Shown here: positions 1 through 7,010 of the stretch, piece after piece
Position numbering within the stretch: position 1 is the stretch's first letter
How the letters are laid out: each line of letters starts with the position of its first letter
IMG/VR virus record: IMGVR_UViG_3300022934_000224
Location: 1-22,105 of that record
Source: a virus
Direction: 5' to 3' (one strand)
Length of the DNA stretch: 22,105 bases
Made by a program: the position numbers and the translations under genes
Notes under the pieces: generated by a model
The model's database searches: none
Told to the model about the DNA's origin: nothing
Seen by the model: the letters and a program-made list of their open reading frames with translations, nothing else

Positions 1-941
1 CATGTCACCGTCCATCGGACTTTTCGTTTAACTTTTCGAATTAGGTTTAAGCTGTACTGCTTGGCAAACTTCTTGGCCTTTGCCTCGGACCATGGTTCTG
101 GTACATCTCTCGTGTCGCCTGTTTCGGGGTCCACGAAGCACATCACACGGGTCATTCGTTTGTGCTGCCTTTCGATGACCCGTAGCGCCCGCACGTTGCG
201 ATATTCATCGTCGCCGGGAATACCAGCCCCTAGATAATCGTCAGTACTATCAAGGTCGCCGTAGCGATTCTCCTCGTACTCAATCGAATCCCGCCCGTAG
301 CCGTTACCGTTCTCGGCGATGAAACGCAGCTCTTCCGCTTTCTTCTTACCGTAGAGTTCTTCGATCTCATCCAGCGTCATCCACTTCGTTTCGAAGACCT
401 CGTTCCACGTCTTGGGATCAGACTCTTTGGCGTCTGGGTCGATGAGGATGTCGAGCGGGTCTTTAGCGGTGATGCGGATCTCGCCCTCAACGTGATCACT
501 AAAATCAATACGAACATCAAAGTAGCCGCGCCCATCTAGGATCAAACCGTCACTGAAGACCTGCTGCTCAACCCAGTCGAGCTTGTTGTTATCAGCGATC
601 TGCAAGTACAACTTGGTCAGCGTGTGCGCGACCGCCTCTTCGCCACCACGACGGGGTTTGAACTGTACGTCTGCGCGCCGCGTGGACTGCTCGCCCAACA
701 CCGTGTTTACTGTCGGCAATACCGTATTTATCGTCAGCGCAGGCCGACCCTCGGCGTCGAGTGCTGCAACGTCTGACTCATCCCACTGATCTCCGCGATA
801 AAAGGCGTCGCACTTCTTCGCCATCTCCACGTATTCAAGGTGACCGTTATCACGAGCGCGAACATACCGATCCCACTGTTTAGACGAGACCTCCTGCTGC
901 TCAGCGGGTGTCATCTTCCCCACAGCTTTATAAGTAGCCAT
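1..941 (-). CDS. Portal protein, P22-like (partial, C-terminus outside window)
   Basis: The frame is open from an ATG at 941 to the left edge, giving 313 visible residues. The portal forms the dodecameric ring at the capsid vertex through which DNA is packaged and ejected. The visible part has a charged N-terminus, FYRGDQW at residues 47-53, RPALTIN at 66-72, a block rich in R and K at 88-99, and ILIDPDAKE around 165-173. This order is typical of P22-type podovirus portals, as I recognise it; no alignment was run. The gene begins one base after the terminase stop (TGA-T-ATG), so the two are translationally coupled in the leftward packaging operon. The usual length of this family is about 700 residues, so roughly half is visible. 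Family assignment is fairly sure; the exact subfamily is inference. Confidence 0.8.
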   Translation of the reverse strand, partial: MATYKAVGKMTPAEQQEVSSKQWDRYVRARDNGHLEYVEMAKKCDAFYRGDQWDESDVAALDAEGRPALTINTVLPTVNTVLGEQSTRRADVQFKPRRGGEEAVAHTLTKLYLQIADNNKLDWVEQQVFSDGLILDGRGYFDVRIDFSDHVEGEIRITAKDPLDILIDPDAKESDPKTWNEVFETKWMTLDEIEELYGKKKAEELRFIAENGNGYGRDSIEYEENRYGDLDSTDDYLGAGIPGDDEYRNVRALRVIERQHKRMTRVMCFVDPETGDTRDVPEPWSEAKAKKFAKQYSLNLIRKVKRKVRWTVT

Positions 942-942
942 A

Positions 943-2598
943 TCAAGCACTCATCGCGGATCGTGACCTAGTCGCAGATCCTTTTACTAAATGTTCGAGC
1001 CGGTCTCTCCAAGATGGCTCTCTAATTACTGGCGCGGTGAAGACCGCGAACTCCGTCATCATGAGACCGATCCACGCGAGTGCGTCGACCTGATCGTCAT
1101 GAACGCCGTTGGGGAAACGCAGCAACTCTGCAACCAACGGCCCGGTGAATATCTCGTCGCGGGGAAAATGCACCATGCCCTGCTGCATCCGACCTTGAAT
1201 GGCCCTAGCTCGCGCCTCTTTATCCCGCCTGCCTGTTTTCAGATCCTTGAAGTACGCCTCATATAACCCACGCTCCCTGACCCGCTTCTCTAGGAACGGC
1301 CCTAGCGCCATCTCAATATGACCTTTCTCAATACCGACGATGGCCGGACGCCACAGCTCGTACATGTCGAGAATTTGTTCAACCAACTCAAAACCGTCGA
1401 ACCGCCCTCTCACTACATCTACAACGTATATATGTTCCATCTCATCAATGCCGACGACCATGCCGACCGAGTAGTCGTTGCGATCCTTCTTACCAATCGC
1501 CAAGTCCCACGCGCAGTAGAACTTCATCCGATCCAGATCTATGTCGTCTGGGTCGTAGTACTGGATCATGCTTCGTGAGAAGTAGTCGCCGTCGTCTGCA
1601 ACCGGATTCTGCTGGTACAGCGCCGACCAGTCTCTGGGTCCAACCGCGCGCTGGATACGCTGCAGCGACTCTACGTCGTAGCGCTCTGGGTGTAGTGCAT
1701 CTCCAGTGGCGCGGAACTCTTCATCTTCCTCGGCGATAGCGGGGTACTTAACGACGGTCCACTCGTCACCACCTTCGGAACTGGCTCGAAGGAGCTTTCC
1801 AGCAAGATCGTCATCATGCCAGCGAGTGAGAATGACAAGTACGCCACCCCCAGGGGCAAGACGCGTATAAGCAGTCGATGTGTACCAGTCCCAGTTAGCT
1901 TCGCGATTATTCTGACTTTCAGCATCTTCACGGTTCTTTACTGGATCATCGATGACAAGGACATGAGCGCCCTTACCAGTAATACCACCACCAACACCAG
2001 CAGCAACGTAACCACCACCATTGGTAGTAAGCCATGCTTCAGCGCTTTGCGAATCCGGGTCCAGACGCGTTTTGAACGCCGTTTTAAAGGAAGGGTCACG
2101 TAATAACGAACGGACCTTACGACTGAACCCCATCGCAAGCGAACCCGAGTACGAACAAGATATAAATTCGTGGTCTGGATGTCGGCCCAAATGCCAAGCC
2201 GGGAATGCAATCGACGCCAGTGTGCTTTTGCCGTGTCGGGGTGGCATAAAGAGCATAAGTCGCGGACTCTTCTTTTCAGCCACGTCACGGCTGAACTGCT
2301 CCAGCCGACGACAGATGTCTTTATGGACCCAACCGGCACTGTAGTCAGGGTTAAACCTCTCAACGAACGGGAGCAACCTTTTCCGGGTGAGTATGCGTAG
2401 TGCCAGTTCAGCTTTGGCCTTATCTTCAAGACTCATCTCCTCCTTGGGTTGTTGTTCTTCCTCTTTCTCTTTTGCGGCGGGGAGCGCTTCCTGCTTCTTG
2501 GCAACGCAGTAGACGCAGATGCGCTGCTCGGTGCTGGCGTACAGCGTCTCGGGCTGCAGAGTCCGACAGACACCGCACTCGCGCTGCTCAACCTCCAA
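943..2598 (-). CDS. terL: Terminase large subunit with N-terminal zinc-ribbon-like extension
   Basis: This is the ATP-driven DNA packaging motor and headful/cohesive-end nuclease (551 aa). The ATPase domain shows Walker A PPRHGKST at residues 119-126, Walker B VLVIDDP at 213-219 and the coupling motif ILTRWHDDD at 256-264. The RNase H-like nuclease domain shows acidic residues D365 (AWDLA), E424 (GIEKG) and D501/D505 (HDDQVDA). The N-terminus carries two CxxC pairs (C8/C11 and C28/C31), which look like a zinc ribbon not usual in terminases, followed by a Lys/Glu-rich linker. The start is TTG at 2598, overlapping the small-subunit stop by 11 bases, with GGAG upstream. An ATG at 2436 (Met55) has a strong but very close AAGGAGGAG and would remove the zinc ribbon. 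Function is sure; the start is not. Confidence 0.95.
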   Translation of the reverse strand: MEVEQRECGVCRTLQPETLYASTEQRICVYCVAKKQEALPAAKEKEEEQQPKEEMSLEDKAKAELALRILTRKRLLPFVERFNPDYSAGWVHKDICRRLEQFSRDVAEKKSPRLMLFMPPRHGKSTLASIAFPAWHLGRHPDHEFISCSYSGSLAMGFSRKVRSLLRDPSFKTAFKTRLDPDSQSAEAWLTTNGGGYVAAGVGGGITGKGAHVLVIDDPVKNREDAESQNNREANWDWYTSTAYTRLAPGGGVLVILTRWHDDDLAGKLLRASSEGGDEWTVVKYPAIAEEDEEFRATGDALHPERYDVESLQRIQRAVGPRDWSALYQQNPVADDGDYFSRSMIQYYDPDDIDLDRMKFYCAWDLAIGKKDRNDYSVGMVVGIDEMEHIYVVDVVRGRFDGFELVEQILDMYELWRPAIVGIEKGHIEMALGPFLEKRVRERGLYEAYFKDLKTGRRDKEARARAIQGRMQQGMVHFPRDEIFTGPLVAELLRFPNGVHDDQVDALAWIGLMMTEFAVFTAPVIREPSWRDRLEHLVKGSATRSRSAMSA

Positions 2599-3124
2599 CG
2601 ACCGGCTCCAGATAGTTCTCTTCTTTCCCCACGAGCTTGATCAACTCTTCATCCGACAACCGTTCCAGCTGCTTAGCCGACGCGTTGATCTGCACGTTGA
2701 CCTGCGCCTGCGGCTCGTTCTGCACCAAACCGTGCAACTTCACGAGGCTATCCGTCGTGTTCTTCATCTCGGTCGCAGTCGCCGACGCGGAGTACGCCTC
2801 CATATACATGGTGTGGGCGTTCGCGACGGTAAAATTCACCTTTTCCCGCGCTTGCTCACGGAAATACTCCAGTGCCCGCTTACATTCAGGCCGCGCCATC
2901 GCGTCATACGCTTTGTTGCGGTGCGAGTAACCCGCTGCCCTTCCAGCCGCTGCAATCGACATACCCGACGCGACGAGCATGACCAGCTTCTCTTGCTGCA
3001 CGCTCAAGGAATTCAGGTCCAAGCCCATATAAGGTAGATGGGATTGGAACTCAGTATGCGTCAGCTCCACGGGGCCACTAATGGAGTCGATGGCTTGATC
3101 CTGTTCCAACTGCCTGCAGTCCAT
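2588..3124 (-). CDS. terS: Terminase small subunit
   Basis: This 178-aa protein lies directly before the large terminase gene and overlaps it by 11 bases. A helix-turn-helix-like segment lies around residues 40-70, with GMSIAAAGRAAGYSHRNKAY matching the layout of small terminase subunits that bind the packaging site on phage DNA. A long helical part follows (about 70-140), as expected for oligomerisation, and then an acidic tail. The small subunit forms a ring that recognises the genome end and stimulates the large-subunit ATPase. The ATG at 3124 gives a 47-base overlap with the upstream 93-aa gene and has only a weak ribosome site. Met33 at 3028 is an alternative, but no Shine-Dalgarno sequence precedes it. 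The call rests on position and domain layout. Confidence 0.8.
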   Translation of the reverse strand: MDCRQLEQDQAIDSISGPVELTHTEFQSHLPYMGLDLNSLSVQQEKLVMLVASGMSIAAAGRAAGYSHRNKAYDAMARPECKRALEYFREQAREKVNFTVANAHTMYMEAYSASATATEMKNTTDSLVKLHGLVQNEPQAQVNVQINASAKQLERLSDEELIKLVGKEENYLEPVVGG

Positions 3125-3359
3125 ATTTAAGGTCGTCGTCTAACCATATAAATAAAGGTGCACGCTCGCCGAGGTCTTCCATCTGCAAGGCCTCTAAGAA
3201 CGTGTCAAACGAAAGCCCAGAATTTGAGCTTTCTAATATGTTTTGCACACTTAGTGCGTCATAGACCAGCACTTGCTGACCCGAGTCGCGAAGTCCAACC
3301 CCGATGACAGCTTCAGCCAGACCCTCTATCGCGTATGCTTCTGTCTGGTAATCGGACAT
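3078..3359 (-). CDS. Hypothetical 93-aa protein upstream of terS
   Basis: I do not recognise this protein. It is acidic in its first 80 residues, has no Cys pairs and no clear membrane segment, and contains PLFIWLDDDL around residues 68-77. It lies between the HNH gene and terS on the leftward strand and overlaps terS by 47 bases. Its ATG at 3359 is preceded closely by a copy of the 17-bp palindrome at 3368-3384, with the -10-like TAATAT ending eight bases before the start. No Shine-Dalgarno sequence is evident. A transcript starting from that promoter would have almost no leader, so translation may be leaderless. Probably a real gene, given the dense packing and promoter position. Confidence 0.6.
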   Translation of the reverse strand: MSDYQTEAYAIEGLAEAVIGVGLRDSGQQVLVYDALSVQNILESSNSGLSFDTFLEALQMEDLGERAPLFIWLDDDLKYGLQAVGTGSSHRLH

Positions 3360-3366
3360 AGCTATA

Positions 3367-3395
3367 ATATTACCTGTACTAATATCTATTCACAA
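3367..3395 (-). promoter_or_regulatory. Promoter-operator copy 1 (17-bp palindrome) before the 93-aa gene
   Basis: Read on the minus strand, a -35-like TTGTGA (3390-3395) lies 17 bp before a -10-like TAATAT (3367-3372). The palindrome TATTAGTACAGGTAATA (3368-3384) fills the spacer and the -10. It differs by one base from copy 4 at 15229-15245, which lies on the other strand, so the element keeps its direction relative to the gene it serves. The -35 box lies in the last codons of the HNH gene. This would allow the terminase genes to be transcribed separately from the HNH gene. Confidence 0.65.
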
Positions 3396-3862
3396 GAGTG
3401 ATCATGAATAGTCTTGATCCACCACCAAAACATATCTGTCGCTAATGTATGCCGCATGATGTTTATTCTGTACGCGACTAACCGGACATTTTCTCGCGAA
3501 TAGCCCTGATCATTGTTTATACGATCAATTGACGCGTTGAACTCTTTGGCACCTGAGCCATCTAGGTGATGTGTTAACGCAACGCCCGATACCGCGCATT
3601 TTCCGCCCTGCTCGTCCCAAATATCAATTAAGTCTTCAGGAACCAAGTTCCAGGGATGGGTCTTTTTACGCGTGGACTTTAGCTTTGTATGCAGGTTTCT
3701 GAGATACGCCTCATGCGACTGCTGCATGACCATGTGACGTTTACGCTGCTTATGCTTCATGCGGCATGGTTCACATTGCATGCGCCATTTTCCGCTTGGG
3801 TATTGTTCGAATTCACTGATCGGTAGCTCTTCGTTACAGAGCGTACACATTTGTTTTTTCAC
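3386..3862 (-). CDS. HNH/endonuclease VII-like protein with N-terminal zinc ribbon
   Basis: This 158-aa protein has a zinc-ribbon-like N-terminus (C6, C9, C30, C33) and a basic linker (residues 36-70). Its C-terminal half carries GGKCAVSG, SIDRINNDQGYSRENVRLV (111-129) and RIN (132-134). That order matches HNH/recombination-endonuclease folds, where a GYS-x-ENV turn and an Asn before the final helix are typical. The usual first His of the HNH triad is not obvious at S111-I112-D113, so activity is uncertain. Small HNH proteins next to terminases often assist genome packaging in tailed phages, and the position here fits. The start is GTG at 3862 with a G-rich ribosome site; ATG at 3850 is an alternative. 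It could instead be a free-standing homing-type endonuclease. Confidence 0.75.
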   Translation of the reverse strand: MKKQMCTLCNEELPISEFEQYPSGKWRMQCEPCRMKHKQRKRHMVMQQSHEAYLRNLHTKLKSTRKKTHPWNLVPEDLIDIWDEQGGKCAVSGVALTHHLDGSGAKEFNASIDRINNDQGYSRENVRLVAYRINIMRHTLATDMFWWWIKTIHDHSCE

Positions 3863-4131
3863 ATACAGCCCCCCAGCTGCCTGTTACACAAGATAGGGCG
3901 GCGAAAAATTTTTACTAGAAAAAAATTTGAAAAAATTTATCTGAATCACTCACTCATTGTCTCCCCTGCCGGATAGTTACGCGCCCGTTTCCCCCGTTTT
4001 CCGACTTGGAACCTTGTTTCGCACCATGTCGCATGAACCTTGTCTGGCAGTAACCCCCTCAACCACTCGTTCCTCGCGCTTGACCGTTCGTGTTTGTGAG
4101 CAATGACGCTCGCTTACTTTGGAGATACACC
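3863..4131. other. Divergent intergenic gap, AT-rich, between leftward and rightward genes
   Basis: This 269-base stretch has no gene. The part at 3905-3945 is made of A and T tracts, likely bent or easily melted DNA. The rest is pyrimidine-rich and then contains a possible -35 TTGACC at 4080-4085 without a good -10 at the usual spacing. It separates the packaging operon from the small-gene operon, so promoters for both directions should lie here, but I cannot place them firmly. No copy of the 17-bp palindrome is present. Confidence 0.5.
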
Positions 4132-4431
4132 ATGAATCAGTACCTTGAGCTACACCCAGCGGACAACGCCATCGTCTGCACCGAAGACCTTTTCGTTCTC
4201 ATCGAGGAGGACGAGCACTCTGCCGGTCACACTGGATACACCTACGCCTTCGCTGATACCAAAGCAGGCATCAGAGCACTTGAGCATGTTTCAGGACTCA
4301 TGGAGCAGGAAGACTCCTACGACCTCGAACTGTGGATTGACGCGATGGCTGACGTGTTTGGCGTCGACATGGTCTGGGCACCTATTGTCCACAACGACCG
4401 CATCACATTTAACGCTGTAGCTTGGGCATAA
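4132..4431 (+). CDS. Hypothetical acidic 99-aa protein, first rightward gene
   Basis: I do not recognise this protein. It is acidic (many Asp and Glu), soluble, with no Cys pairs apart from a single Cys and no membrane segment. The start at ATG 4132 follows TTGGAGAT at 4119-4126; a longer frame from 4090 lacks a ribosome site. It is the first gene of a rightward operon, followed 11 bases later by a small Cys-rich gene, with GGAG just before each start. First genes of phage early operons often act on the host, but nothing in the sequence shows a function. Confidence 0.75.
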   Translation: MNQYLELHPADNAIVCTEDLFVLIEEDEHSAGHTGYTYAFADTKAGIRALEHVSGLMEQEDSYDLELWIDAMADVFGVDMVWAPIVHNDRITFNAVAWA

Positions 4432-4442
4432 GGAGACCCACC

Positions 4443-4574
4443 ATGGAACAGTACGACCTGCCATTCAACAAGTTCGAAGACCCGACCGTAGAACTCGACT
4501 TCGAGCCTAAAGAAATCTACTGCGAAGTCTGTGACTGCCACTACGACGAAGACGACCCCTGTCCCTTCCACTAA
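4443..4574 (+). CDS. 43-aa acidic Cys-rich mini-protein, likely zinc-binding
   Basis: This short gene has a Shine-Dalgarno sequence (AAGGAG at 4430-4435) placed before the ATG at 4443, and its stop is followed directly by the next AAGGAG. The C-terminal third reads YCEVCDCHYDEDDPCPFH, with four Cys and two His that could hold one zinc ion. The protein is otherwise strongly acidic. No function can be named. Its position in a tight operon and its metal-ligand pattern support a real product despite its size. Confidence 0.65.
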   Translation: MEQYDLPFNKFEDPTVELDFEPKEIYCEVCDCHYDEDDPCPFH

Positions 4575-4586
4575 GGAGATCTACCC

Positions 4587-4664
4587 ATGAGACCTATCGT
4601 TTTTGAATCTTTCGTTCTTTTGTTTGCCGCCGCTTTCCCGTGGCTTCTCATGACTTTTATTTAG
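4587..4664 (+). CDS. 25-aa single-span membrane microprotein
   Basis: An AAGGAG at 4573-4578 precedes the ATG at 4587, and a TTTAGGAG overlaps the stop and serves the next gene. The 25 residues are almost wholly hydrophobic, with one membrane span (about residues 3-24) and a lone Arg at position 2. The spacing to both neighbours matches the regular pattern of the operon, which is the main reason to accept so short a gene. Such peptides could act on the host membrane, but this is inference. Confidence 0.5.
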   Translation: MRPIVFESFVLLFAAAFPWLLMTFI

Positions 4665-4676
4665 GAGACTTATCCC

Positions 4677-4952
4677 ATGTTTCAGAATCTTAAGCTCTAC
4701 GCGCTTGCGGTTAGCAGTCTCATCGTCAGCGCCATCATGTTCACCATCACCATCACCGGTTTCTGCGCTCTCGTTGGCAGTACCTCTATTCTCACCATCA
4801 TCGCTGGCTTCTTCTTTCATATCATTATCACCACCGTCGCAATGACTAACCTCAACGCCCTTCTCGCCGCAATGGCACGTCACGCACAAACCAGCGCACT
4901 GGATCACGCAGAAGCACTCAACAACCAATGGCTCAAGGAGCATGCATCATGA
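4677..4952 (+). CDS. Hypothetical 91-aa membrane protein
   Basis: Two hydrophobic segments are visible, about residues 7-31 and 36-57, rich in Ile, Thr and Ala, followed by a soluble helical C-terminus from residue 60 on that ends in a basic stretch. The ribosome site is TTAGGAG at 4661-4667. The stop overlaps the next ATG (ATGA at 4949-4952). I do not recognise a family. It follows a single-span microprotein, so this operon seems to deliver several membrane products, possibly for host takeover. A holin is conceivable, but no endolysin is present nearby. Confidence 0.7.
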   Translation: MFQNLKLYALAVSSLIVSAIMFTITITGFCALVGSTSILTIIAGFFFHIIITTVAMTNLNALLAAMARHAQTSALDHAEALNNQWLKEHAS

Positions 4953-5179
4953 AATTCACAGCACTCGACCGTCTCATGGATCAAGCTAAACCCACCGCTT
5001 TATCCCTCATCGACAAGAGCAAGCCCTATGCATCGAAAGCATGGCAATACACCAAGGAGAACCCCGGCGACGTACTCCTCGGTTTACTCACCTTCTCAGC
5101 ATTGGACATCGCTGACTCACTCGACAACATCGAAGAAATGGATGGATATCTGTTCATCGATCAGGACAGGGGGGCGTAA
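4949..5179 (+). CDS. Hypothetical 76-aa protein
   Basis: The ATG at 4949 overlaps the upstream stop and has AAGGAG at 4935-4940. The first half is basic and helical. A short apolar stretch (GDVLLGLLTFSALDIADSL, residues 47-65) precedes an acidic end, so it may touch the membrane, but this segment is marginal for a true span. No family is recognised. It closes the first rightward operon, and a short G-C hairpin with a T-run begins within its last codons. Confidence 0.7.
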   Translation: MKFTALDRLMDQAKPTALSLIDKSKPYASKAWQYTKENPGDVLLGLLTFSALDIADSLDNIEEMDGYLFIDQDRGA

Positions 5180-5189
5180 GCTCCCTTTT
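5170..5189 (+). terminator. Possible weak intrinsic terminator
   Basis: A six-base stem GGGGGC/GCTCCC (5170-5175 with 5180-5185, one G-T pair) closes a GTAA loop and is followed by four T. It overlaps the stop codon of the preceding gene. The short T-run makes it weak. Its position at the edge of the gene-free repeat region fits an operon end. Confidence 0.45.
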
Positions 5190-5212
5190 CTACCGAGGGC
5201 CAGGAGGTTTGC

Positions 5213-5581
5213 GTGCCACAGTGCATGATGCATGAGCCATTTTTCATGTTTCATCGGGCATGTGACGTGCTACAACGAGCTTGTGCCACCTGTGCCAGTG
5301 CTGTGCCGGCTTTGTGCCACCTTTGTGCCACCTCTGGCACAGGGCTAACCTGTTGTTTTTAATGTCCTTTTGTTAATTTTGTGCCATTTTGTGCCACCTG
5401 TGCCACCTTTTTGCCATTTTCACCTACGGGTTTTTTGACGCAAAAACGAAATTCGACACGCTTTTTTTACAGTGTGAGTAAAACTCAATTTTGCTGGCAC
5501 AAGTGGCACATCGTTGTTTTTATTGACTTTTTTCTCTCTTTTGCTGGCACATTGCTGGCACATGCTGGCACATGCTGGCAC
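5213..5581. repeat. Iteron cluster of GTGCCA/TGGCAC hexamers; candidate replication origin
   Basis: The 523-base gap between 5180 and 5702 holds no convincing gene. Exact GTGCCA occurs at 5213, 5283, 5292, 5314, 5325, 5381, 5391 and 5400, with near copies at 5303 and 5411. Its reverse complement TGGCAC occurs at 5335, 5495, 5504, 5545, 5556, 5566 and 5576. Within each group the spacing is 9 to 11 bp, about one helical turn, so a bound protein would sit on one face. The two orientations form left and right arms around AT-rich DNA (5342-5380 and 5411-5540). Phased iterons beside an AT-rich tract are typical of replication origins and partition sites. No initiator gene lies beside it, so the role is inferred. 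Confidence 0.7.
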
Positions 5582-5593
5582 ATGTAGCTAATT

Positions 5594-5620
5594 GCTGTGA
5601 TCTTCGTCGATCTCCACAGC
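5594..5620. repeat. Inverted repeat beside the iteron cluster
   Basis: GCTGTG at 5594-5599 is mirrored by CACAGC at 5615-5620, with two GATC copies in the loop. It lies 13 bases after the last iteron and about 80 bases before the next gene, in a pyrimidine-rich stretch. It could be part of an origin or a protein site; there is no T-run, so a terminator is unlikely. Confidence 0.4.
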
Positions 5621-5702
5621 GATTTTCACCTTTTTCACCCATTTTTTACCTGTATCGATATACACCACTGTACATCGATCCATGAATCAGGAGCCATGAA
5701 CC

Positions 5703-5933
5703 ATGACTAAACAATACCGACTCAACGCAACTTGCTACGACTGCGGCGAAGAAAACCACGTTGTCGTTGCCAGCCATGAGCTTGATCGATACCAAATCGG
5801 TGAGCTTGTTCAGAAAGTCTGGCCCGATACCGACACTTGGTTCCGCGAAGTCATCGTTGGCTGGCGAACTGGTGTGTACCAGTGCAAGTCCTGCCACGAA
5901 GCGTTTCTCGAAGACATAGGAGAGGAGGCATAA
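5703..5933 (+). CDS. 76-aa zinc-ribbon protein
   Basis: Two CxxC pairs (C11/C14 and C61/C64) bracket a 46-residue region, the layout of a structural zinc ribbon. The middle is acidic with a WPDTDTWF stretch. The ATG at 5703 has CAGGAG at 5688-5693; the two ATG codons just before it are out of frame and stop within a few codons. It is the first gene after the iteron region, so a nucleic-acid role is possible but not shown. The next gene starts three bases after the stop, with GGAGG in the end of this gene. Confidence 0.75.
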   Translation: MTKQYRLNATCYDCGEENHVVVASHELDRYQIGELVQKVWPDTDTWFREVIVGWRTGVYQCKSCHEAFLEDIGEEA

Positions 5934-5936
5934 ACC

Positions 5937-6200
5937 ATGACCCATGTATTCAGCAACACGCAGATACCACTGCGCCTTAACACTCCCGAAGATTTTTGTC
6001 TTGACGACTCAGTGCATCTCTTTTTGCAGGCAACACGCAGAAACGAGTGCCCGTTGGCAGATTTTCTTGACGAGCGAGAGCGTCCCTTCGTCTACCACAC
6101 GGAGCATGACGGCGACATCGTCTTCAACGAACCAACGACTGCTCGTTCCTCGCAGCCGGTCGTTACCAATGAGCAGTGCGCGGACTTTACTAGGACATAG
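5937..6200 (+). CDS. Hypothetical 87-aa protein
   Basis: I do not recognise this protein. It is soluble and acidic in the centre, with no domain motif. The ATG at 5937 is preceded by AGGAGAGGAGG at 5919-5929, one of the strongest ribosome sites in the window. A promoter-operator copy begins ten bases after its stop, so it ends a short two-gene unit. An overlapping frame at 5944 is a shadow. Confidence 0.65.
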   Translation: MTHVFSNTQIPLRLNTPEDFCLDDSVHLFLQATRRNECPLADFLDERERPFVYHTEHDGDIVFNEPTTARSSQPVVTNEQCADFTRT

Positions 6201-6209
6201 TCTGTTGCA

Positions 6210-6238
6210 TTGCTTCCCATTATTAGCTGTACTAACAA
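6210..6238 (+). promoter_or_regulatory. Promoter-operator copy 2 before the 220-aa gene at 6252
   Basis: TTGCTT at 6210-6215 lies 17 bp before TAACAA at 6233-6238. The palindrome TATTAGCTGTACTAACA covers 6221-6237. AAGGAG and the start codon at 6252 follow directly, leaving a leader of only a few bases. Confidence 0.6.
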
Positions 6239-6251
6239 TCAAGGAGTTCTT

Positions 6252-6914
6252 ATGAACATGAACGATTCATTCATCCCCGGTGCCCTCAACAAGCTGTGTG
6301 CGGGTAAGTCCAACACCTACTACACCAACTTGGCTAACTACATCGCTGGGTTTACCAACTCAGAGACCCCCATCGATGTGGCCTATGCCAAAGCCGCGTT
6401 TGAGTGCAACTCTGACAGAGACACGGCTCCGTTCCACGTCTTTGCTGTCATCAACCACATGCAGACCCTCATGGATCGCATCATGTGGAACGCGCGCAGG
6501 CTCAAAGTTGACCTCGACCGTGCCGCTCAGCAGGAAGAGGAGTCTGGTGGCATCTACGGTGTTGACCTTGCTCAGACCGCTATCGACGAGACAGGTGTCA
6601 ATCTGCCCGTGGATCGCATCAAGGACGCCGTTCAGTCTGACTACGAGCTGTTGTTCCAGACTCAGACGCTGATCATGAACGAGTTGGACATCGACGGTGA
6701 GGCGCTCGACATCGACCTGTTGTTCTTCAACCCGTCCAGCTACGACGAGACATCAGACTCGTGGGTCCACGCCACGCCAGCTGATACCTACGACGCGGCT
6801 ATGCAGGTCATGGACGAGATCGTTGCAGAACTCAAGGCCAACGAGACCAAGACCAAGCTCGCTGGCTTCATGGCAAATCGCGCCAAGATGCTCGACGCGC
6901 GACTAGCCGCGTAG
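6252..6914 (+). CDS. Hypothetical 220-aa protein under its own promoter
   Basis: I do not recognise this family. The protein is acidic and mostly helical, without Cys-rich or membrane parts; a block at about residues 70-140 has long amphipathic helices. The start at ATG 6252 is fixed by AAGGAG at 6241-6246; the longer frame from 6210 would run through the promoter. It stands alone between promoter-operator copy 2 and a strong terminator at 6926, so it is a single-gene transcription unit. Codon choice is rich in C-ending codons, as in the neighbouring small genes. Independent, strong expression signals suggest an abundant early protein. Confidence 0.8.
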   Translation: MNMNDSFIPGALNKLCAGKSNTYYTNLANYIAGFTNSETPIDVAYAKAAFECNSDRDTAPFHVFAVINHMQTLMDRIMWNARRLKVDLDRAAQQEEESGGIYGVDLAQTAIDETGVNLPVDRIKDAVQSDYELLFQTQTLIMNELDIDGEALDIDLLFFNPSSYDETSDSWVHATPADTYDAAMQVMDEIVAELKANETKTKLAGFMANRAKMLDARLAA

Positions 6915-6925
6915 TGTTACTCCAC

Positions 6926-6959
6926 CCCCGGTGCCACCTTTTGGCATCGGGGTTTTTTT
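6926..6959 (+). terminator. Strong intrinsic terminator
   Basis: CCCCGGTGCC (6926-6935) pairs with GGCATCGGGG (6943-6952), a ten-base stem with one G-T pair, around a seven-base loop. Seven T follow at 6953-6959. It ends the single-gene unit at 6252-6914. Confidence 0.9.
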
Positions 6960-7010
6960 ATTTTTGCCTCCGGCGGGGGAGTTAGCGTGCCGGACCATGG
7001 AGCATGAAGC

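Noticed and set aside
1816-2640. Several plus-strand ORFs opposite the terminase genes
   Set aside because: They lie fully antisense to strong coding sequence and show no protein motif.
5213-5581. CRISPR array
   Set aside because: Repeat units are six to nine bases with one-turn spacing, far too short for repeats and spacers.
5381-5587. 68-aa ORF inside the iteron region
   Set aside because: Its sequence is the repeat hexamer read in frame, with no ribosome site and odd composition.
5586-5593. GCTAAT half-site like the right arm of the palindrome
   Set aside because: The left arm is missing, so it is not counted as a copy.
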